Source: Coffea arabica (taxonomy: Eukaryota; Streptophyta; Magnoliopsida; Gentianales; Rubiaceae). Taken from it: a DNA stretch of 64,000 nt. Below, one piece after another: positions 59,241 through 64,000 of this stretch; the first letter of the stretch is position 1; each line of letters opens with the position of its first letter. The notes below the pieces were generated by a model, which searched no databases, had not been told where the DNA came from, and saw only the letters and a list, made by a program, of their open reading frames with translations. The stretch covers positions 48,493,001-48,557,000 of the forward strand of contig NC_092316.1 of the NCBI RefSeq assembly GCF_036785885.1, read 5' to 3'. Both the position numbers and the translations under genes were made by a program.

Positions 59241-60790
59241 TTGAATTGGATCTTCAACCCCCGCTAAGCTGTACGGGGGTCTCGTTGCCCTGTCAGCGAG
59301 TCGGGGGTTCAGGGGGCGACGCGCCCCGGCTGGGGGGTCCGGGGGCCAGCGTTGCCCTCTAGGGGTGGGCAAAAAAACCCGCCGATCCGAAAATCCGATG
59401 AACCCGATCCGACCCGATCCGAAAAATAGGATACCCGATCCAATTTTTCTTAGCGGGGCAGATGAGGGTCGGGTACCCGAAAAATCGGGTACGGATACGG
59501 ATCAGAAAAATAAAAATCCGCGGGTACCCGACCTGCAGGGTATATTTTATAAATATTAAAAAAGTAGGGATCATTTTATAATTTTGTAATTTTTAATTCT
59601 AAGTGCAAGTGAAGTGGCTCGCAGCCTCATATTCTAATCCTATATGATCTACTCTTCTCATTTTTTTTTTGAAGAAAGCGAACATTCTCGGTGAAACATG
59701 AACAAAATGAAAAAAAAAATTTGTGAAACTCTGTTATAAAAATTGTTCATCCCTTTCATCTTTTTTATTTTTATTCTACCTCCATCGATCTTTCCTGCAA
59801 ATCTTGCATCAATTCAATCAAAGATTTTTGTTTGGAGTTTCAATTTTCTGTTAGCTAGATAATTAAAATATTTGTGTCATTCATTTGCAATTATATCTCT
59901 TTAATTTGTCTCTTTTATTTAGTGTAAGAAATTTATTTTTCTTTTTCATCACCTTAATACCATAAGGTCTATTCCAAAGATGTAAAGAAGTTGGGGAAGA
60001 TTTTTAACATTATTTTTGGTTATATTTTTTTCAAAAATAATTAGTTCTATTCAATTCTTTTCCGAACTTGATTTCACAATTGACTTATTTGAGATGCGGT
60101 CTTGTACCATATTATCCTTGGGGAAGTTACCAAATACTTATTATCCTTGTGTTTGTTGTGTTGTAGAAGTATGAAATGTGTGAAAATGGTGATGTACTCA
60201 AAATTATTATGAAACTTCGTTTTGTCTATTAGATATTCTAATATGTACTAAATTTATGAGATCGATTTGATTATTGGATGAAATGTGTGAGAATGGTGAT
60301 GTATGGATTTTAATTACAATATCTCTACCAATAGTAATTGGAAAAGCATGTTTTTTTTATTGAAAAATATGTTGATATTAAGTAGAAAATAAATTTTTTT
60401 TATTGAAAAATAGTTTTTTTTAGGGGCGGGTACCCTATGACCCGCCCCTTTTTTTCGGGTACCCGCTATTCGGGTACCCGAAAATATTAGGAGCGGGTTA
60501 GGGTCGCAAAATGGTTGATCCGATATATTAGGGTCGGGTCAACCAAATCATGTTAGGGGCGGGTACCCGACCCGTGCCCACCCCTATTGCCCTCGGTGGG
60601 GGTTCGGGGGCAACGCCCCCGAAGCTTACGGTATATATTAGTTACCGTGTCTGTTTTATTTTAGGCCTTGTTTTGGGCCTATTTTTGGGTCCAGTCTGTT
60701 TTGGTTGTATATATATACACCTTATTTTAGTCTGTAAACTATTCCGATTACAATCCTAATAAAATCTGATTTCCCCCAAGTTATTCTTGT
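59241..60790 (+). mobile_element. GC-rich LTR-like fragment, split by a hAT MITE
   Basis: 59250-59359 and 60587-60640 are very rich in GGGGG/CCCCC blocks (GGGGGTTCGGGGGCAACGCC type), of a kind seen in LTRs of plant retroelements. They read continuously once the MITE is removed. Downstream, TATATATACACC followed by CCTAATAAAATC at about 60757 looks like an LTR TATA-box to polyadenylation-signal stretch. No internal domain, so the class is uncertain. Confidence 0.45.
59360..60586. mobile_element. hAT-type MITE 3, 1227 bp
   Basis: Exact 8-bp duplication TTGCCCTC at 59352-59359 and 60587-60594. Ends TAGGGGTGGGCA and TGCCCACCCCTA are perfect 12-bp inverted repeats. Subterminal regions are built from GGGTACCCG and GATCCGA-type repeats; the core is AT-rich and non-coding. 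Confidence 0.9.
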
Positions 60791-61480
60791 CTATTCTTGT
60801 TTGTTCTTCTGTTCCACTGCATCTGGTATAACATAGTGACTAAGATTAAAGCGCTTAAGAATTAGAGGTCTTGAGTTCTAATTCTTTTTTTTTTTTTTTT
60901 TGCATTGCTTCTTGAATCTCACATCTTTTCTATTTGGAAAAAAAAAATTTAAAGAAATAGTGCAAGCCGTCAACTCTTATGAACAAATTTTTAAGATGAA
61001 CTTCTGATGGACAAAGTGTTAGAAATTTTACCATTCTAAAATAAACTCGTCATTGATATTTACTTGTTGTGTTTTTACCTTATTTTGTAATTTTATTTTC
61101 TTTGGATCAAAGGCTTAAATGACCATTTACAATGTAACTAAATGATTACAAGAGGCATCCATCGAATTTGTAGCAAGTGTATTTATTAGAGCTCGTTTGA
61201 ATTGTAAGTTTTTAAAATTTTTATAAAAAAATATATTATAGCAATACGATGTACTTGAAAAAAAAAACACTATGATGTACTTAAGGTAAAAAAATAAATG
61301 AAAAATAGGTCGAAAGAATTTTTTTGTGAAATTTATAATCCAAACAAGGCCTTAATTAACAGCGAGCAGCAATTGGGTTGTAGGGGTGACTTGCCGCATA
61401 TTCTTTCTGTATCATCAGTGGGAGTGTCGTGAAATGCTCTTGGGATGGGCCTTGAAGAGTTGAAGGTCTGCTTTGATGCC
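60791..61480. other. Spacer before the viral insert
   Basis: Contains a tRNA-like stretch with a T run (60828-60900; GGTATAACATAGTGACTAAG and GAGTTCTAATTC resemble pol III boxes), possibly a decayed SINE. Nothing else recognised. The left border of the viral sequence is probably near 61380-61500. Confidence 0.3.
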
Positions 61481-61580
61481 GATTTGGGGAATCACATGTC
61501 TTTTATTTTGAATCTGGGAATCACATGACTACTTGTGAAGAATTTCCATGTGACTTTAAAGTGGTCCCAAGGATATATTA

Positions 61581-62042
61581 ATGCCCAAAATTATTGCAGC
61601 TGGACCAGATTTTGAAGACTCAAATAGATATGATGCTTTTTCTCATATTAAAGTCATGAAATATGATGACTTGGAGATAAAAGTATATCCTCTGCGGAAG
61701 GAGTATGAATATTTTTCGGAAGAAAAAATACATTATCGAAGAGCACTTGGGTTGAGAATTGTTTTGCAAAATCTAGAAAATACACCCAAGCAAGGATTTC
61801 GTACATACGGGGGAAATGGAGCATTTTCTTCTATAATGACTACATATGCTGGAAAGACTCCAGAAGCAGCTATAAATTATTTAAATTGGAAAATACGCTT
61901 ATTGGAAAGCAGTAGAATAAAATCCAGCAATAAAACTATCAAGACTTTGTGCAGGATGAGAAAGCATAAAAATAACACGTGTCCAGCATGTACTAAAAAA
62001 GAAGATAAGGACACGGCATCAAGCAGTCAAAGCATAAAATAA
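61581..62042 (+). pseudogene. 3' part of a viral ORF upstream of the promoter (possibly transactivator)
   Basis: 153 open codons ending at TAA 62040-62042, directly before the promoter palindrome. The frame upstream is closed, but another frame ending about 10 bases before looks like the same protein, so a frameshift near 61570 is likely. The C-terminal part is basic with two Cys pairs. In related viruses the last ORF before the promoter is the translational transactivator; that assignment rests on position only. Confidence 0.45.
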
Positions 62043-62060
62043 GACGTAAGCACTTACGTC
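62043..62060. promoter_or_regulatory. as-1-like palindromic promoter element
   Basis: GACGTAAG-CA-CTTACGTC, a perfect 8-bp palindrome with a 2-base centre. It contains two TTACGTC/GACGTAA sites of the kind bound by TGA bZIP factors in caulimovirus 35S promoters. It lies about 105 bp upstream of the TATA box. Confidence 0.7.
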
Positions 62061-62165
62061 ACACTCCCGGAATCCAAAGTATATTATTCAAGTTCGCGGA
62101 ATTGAAGAAAGAAGGAGTCCGTGGAAAAATCAATTCACATCCGACATTGAAGTCCGCCAAACATT

Positions 62166-62173
62166 TATAAATA
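62166..62173 (+). promoter_or_regulatory. TATA box of pararetroviral promoter
   Basis: TATAAATA. Transcription would start near 62195-62205. Confidence 0.65.
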
Positions 62174-62294
62174 TGCAGACGCCATATGAAGGGAGGGGGA
62201 ACTTGGAGTTGAAATTAGTGTTAGTAAGAAAGAATTGAGAAAAGCACTAGAGTTCTACTACCGATGGTCTTAAAATTTTCTCTCATGTATAAGA

Positions 62295-62300
62295 AATAAA
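62295..62300 (+). terminator. Polyadenylation signal in the viral terminal-repeat region
   Basis: AATAAA about 100 bp past the expected start site, as in pararetroviruses where the transcript passes this signal once and uses it on the second pass. Confidence 0.5.
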
Positions 62301-62739
62301 GGGAGAGAGAGAGTAGTGTGCTAGGCTATCATCTTGTACCTAACTTCTTCATTAATAAGAGAAACAAGTTTCTTCACATCTTTCCGTATTTACATCTGAG
62401 TACGCTTAGAGGTAGGAAACGAAACTAAGCTATGCTGTAAAACTCTGAAGCGGCCCTTAAAGGAAGTCACCCCAGTGGTTGGAGGCTGCAACGCCCAAGT
62501 AAGAAGTTCTCGGGGAGGTAGCCGCAGTTTTTGCGATTGAAAATCAGATCTAAGGTATGGAAGCGTGTTGGTACCCAAATTTGCGGAAACATAATTTAAG
62601 ATTGGGTTGGCTAACACAATATTTATATTTACTGTTCTTGATTCAAAAGATATTTTTATTTCTAAATTGTATTCAGGATGCATAATATTTATTGATAAAG
62701 TAATAAAAAGATTAGACATATTTTCCATAAAATTTTCCA

Positions 62740-62849
62740 TAAATGTCGATTTGAAACAATCCTTTGAAGAAATAATATTAGAAGCATTAAACATATTATT
62801 AGATATTGAAAAAAGAAATTTAGAGAAAGTTGTTTCAAATCGACATTTA
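62740..62849. repeat. Perfect 20-bp inverted repeat in the viral leader
   Basis: TAAATGTCGATTTGAAACAA at 62740-62759 and its exact complement at 62830-62849, with a 70-base loop. The RNA could form a long hairpin shortly before the first large ORF. Confidence 0.85.
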
Positions 62850-63142
62850 CATTTAGTAAGAACCCATACATGAATTCTGATAACTACAAACTAATAGAAC
62901 CTACAAATTTAAAAATAGAAAAAGACCTATTTGAAATACAAAAAACAATAATATATGTGTAGAGATCTAAAGAAAGAAATTCAAATAATTAAAGAAAAAA
63001 TAGGAAAAACTGAAAAAATAAATTCAAAAGAAAAAACTACCGAAACAAGAAATAAAACCACCATTGAATATTTAACAGAACATATTGCTAAAATAAAATA
63101 GGTGAGTCTGAAAAAAATTTTACTTGCCTTTCAGATTCCGAG

Positions 63143-64000
63143 ATGGAAAATATAAGTAATAAACTCGATAATTTAATGATAAATATAAAATTAGATACAA
63201 AACTAGAGATGAATCCAAACATAAGCGATCTACCTTCAACCAGTAGACCCGCATCTTCATATGCTAGACGAAAGCCTGGTTCAGGAAATTCTTTCGTTTC
63301 ATCACTAATGAATATAGCAAAGCAAAAAGGCTATTTAGATAATGAAGGCTATACCATTTTAGATAGAAACACACCTGAAGCTATATTTCCTTTTGGTACT
63401 TTTTTAGATTTAGACTGTGTAAAAAATACTGAAGAAGCAATAGATAAATGGGAAATTGGATTAATATTAGCTGTTTCTATAAACAAATTAACATATGAAG
63501 AGGCAAAAGAATTTTTAGAGAGATCACTGGTAAATAGTGTTTCTCGATATTGGAAGACATTACCAGAAGAAACTAAGTCAATAATATTTGGAGAAGAAGA
63601 AGACATAAATGGTATGGTAACTAGAGCACTTGAATTAATTCGTCTTGAATTTGTTGGTGAAGGAAGTTATTTTAAAGATACTAATTCAGTTCAAAAATAT
63701 ACCGATGCACTATTTAGATTAACACTCTGTGATATATGTGAAATAGATAAATATATCTGTGTTTTTCAAGATTATTATTATAGAACAGATTCAAGAAAAA
63801 GAGAAACATATTTAGAAATGTTTTTCTCAAAAATTCCTGATCCATGGGGTAAAAAATTAAGAGAAGAATATAGTCCTGGAACAAAAGATACATTAGGAAA
63901 AAGAATATTCCATACATTAGATAAACTAAGTAAATGGTGTGAAGAATCTACACTCTTTAGAAAGACCCGTAATTTGAAATATCAATTAAAATTATGTTGT
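63143..64000 (+). CDS. Caulimovirid coat-protein-like ORF, partial (runs off window)
   Basis: 286 codons from ATG 63143, with no stop to the window end. The N-terminus is Asn/Ser-rich. From about residue 120 it shows the conserved core of pararetroviral capsid proteins: an 'RYWKTLPEET' segment, 'LEFVGEG', a 'LCDICEIDKYICVF' Cys-containing stretch, and 'SKIPDPWGKKL...TLGKRI'. The Cys-rich zinc finger that normally follows would lie just beyond the edge, where the sequence ends in LKLCC. A short separate frame (about 62955-63101, 48 codons) precedes it. The intact frame contrasts with the broken upstream ORF. Confidence 0.7.
   Translation, partial: MENISNKLDNLMINIKLDTKLEMNPNISDLPSTSRPASSYARRKPGSGNSFVSSLMNIAKQKGYLDNEGYTILDRNTPEAIFPFGTFLDLDCVKNTEEAIDKWEIGLILAVSINKLTYEEAKEFLERSLVNSVSRYWKTLPEETKSIIFGEEEDINGMVTRALELIRLEFVGEGSYFKDTNSVQKYTDALFRLTLCDICEIDKYICVFQDYYYRTDSRKRETYLEMFFSKIPDPWGKKLREEYSPGTKDTLGKRIFHTLDKLSKWCEESTLFRKTRNLKYQLKLCC

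Larger units (their letters stand above)
61490..64000 (+). mobile_element. Endogenous caulimovirid (plant pararetrovirus), partial, continues beyond window
   Basis: In order: the end of an upstream viral ORF, an as-1-like palindrome, TATA box, polyadenylation signal, a leader of about 900 bp, and a coat-protein-like ORF open at the window end. This is the arrangement across the origin of a linearised circular pararetroviral genome. The short distance from promoter to coat protein leaves no room for a separate movement-protein gene. That suggests a genus where the coat protein comes first, such as cavemovirus- or solendovirus-like. Reverse transcriptase is not in the window, and no tRNA-Met primer site was found in the leader. 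Confidence 0.75.

Noticed and set aside
60828-60895. Possible tRNA gene (A- and B-box-like words followed by T run)
   Set aside because: No cloverleaf can be folded with an acceptor stem; at most a decayed SINE head.

Overview
This is a nuclear plant DNA window, almost certainly from a eudicot. The evidence is AT-rich sequence, GT-AG introns, a type-B response regulator, a xyloglucan xylosyltransferase and a dense layer of nested plant transposable elements. An integrated plant pararetrovirus starts near the right edge. I cannot fix the species from the sequence.

Layout. 1-1630 is one copy of a segmental duplication whose other copy is 47416-49044; both carry the same tRNA-derived SINE. 1631-5912 is a PIF/Harbinger DNA transposon with a three-exon DDE transposase. 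6280-8725 is a five-exon type-B response-regulator gene with an unusual 13-residue linker repeat. It is followed by an Athila-like solo LTR (8874-10413), a 1.5-kb copia mini-element with gag only (10623-12161) and the 3' stub of an LRR receptor kinase (12450-13140). 13.1-17.0 kb is AT-rich and holds one inverted-repeat MITE. 17035-21300 is a decayed L1-type LINE on the minus strand with a 15-bp target duplication. 21892-23055 holds exons of an unrecognised membrane protein.

The centre (about 23.06-46.44 kb) looks like one large Mutator-like element with palindromic ends. A FAR1-type transposase pseudogene lies on the plus strand near the left end, and coding exons lie on the minus strand toward the right, including a GRF zinc finger. 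Into one minus-strand exon a non-autonomous Athila/Tat-like retroelement has inserted. It now sits as LTR-internal-LTR-internal-LTR (28815-41694, 5475-bp period, almost identical copies), and each internal domain carries a hairpin-forming minisatellite. A MULE-type MITE with a perfect 9-bp target duplication is nested at 45589-46224.

The right third is more genic: a small single-pass membrane protein gene (50348-51226) and an intact XXT5-type xylosyltransferase (54025-55422, minus strand). Three hAT-type MITEs, each with an exact 8-bp target duplication, follow or flank them (49300, 57352, 59360). From about 61.5 kb to the end lies an endogenous caulimovirid: the end of an upstream ORF, a promoter with a palindromic as-1-like element, a leader, and a coat-protein-like ORF still open at the window edge.

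Only three host genes look functional: the response regulator, the small membrane protein and XXT5. Most of the rest is the record of nested insertions, several of which can be dated relative to each other.
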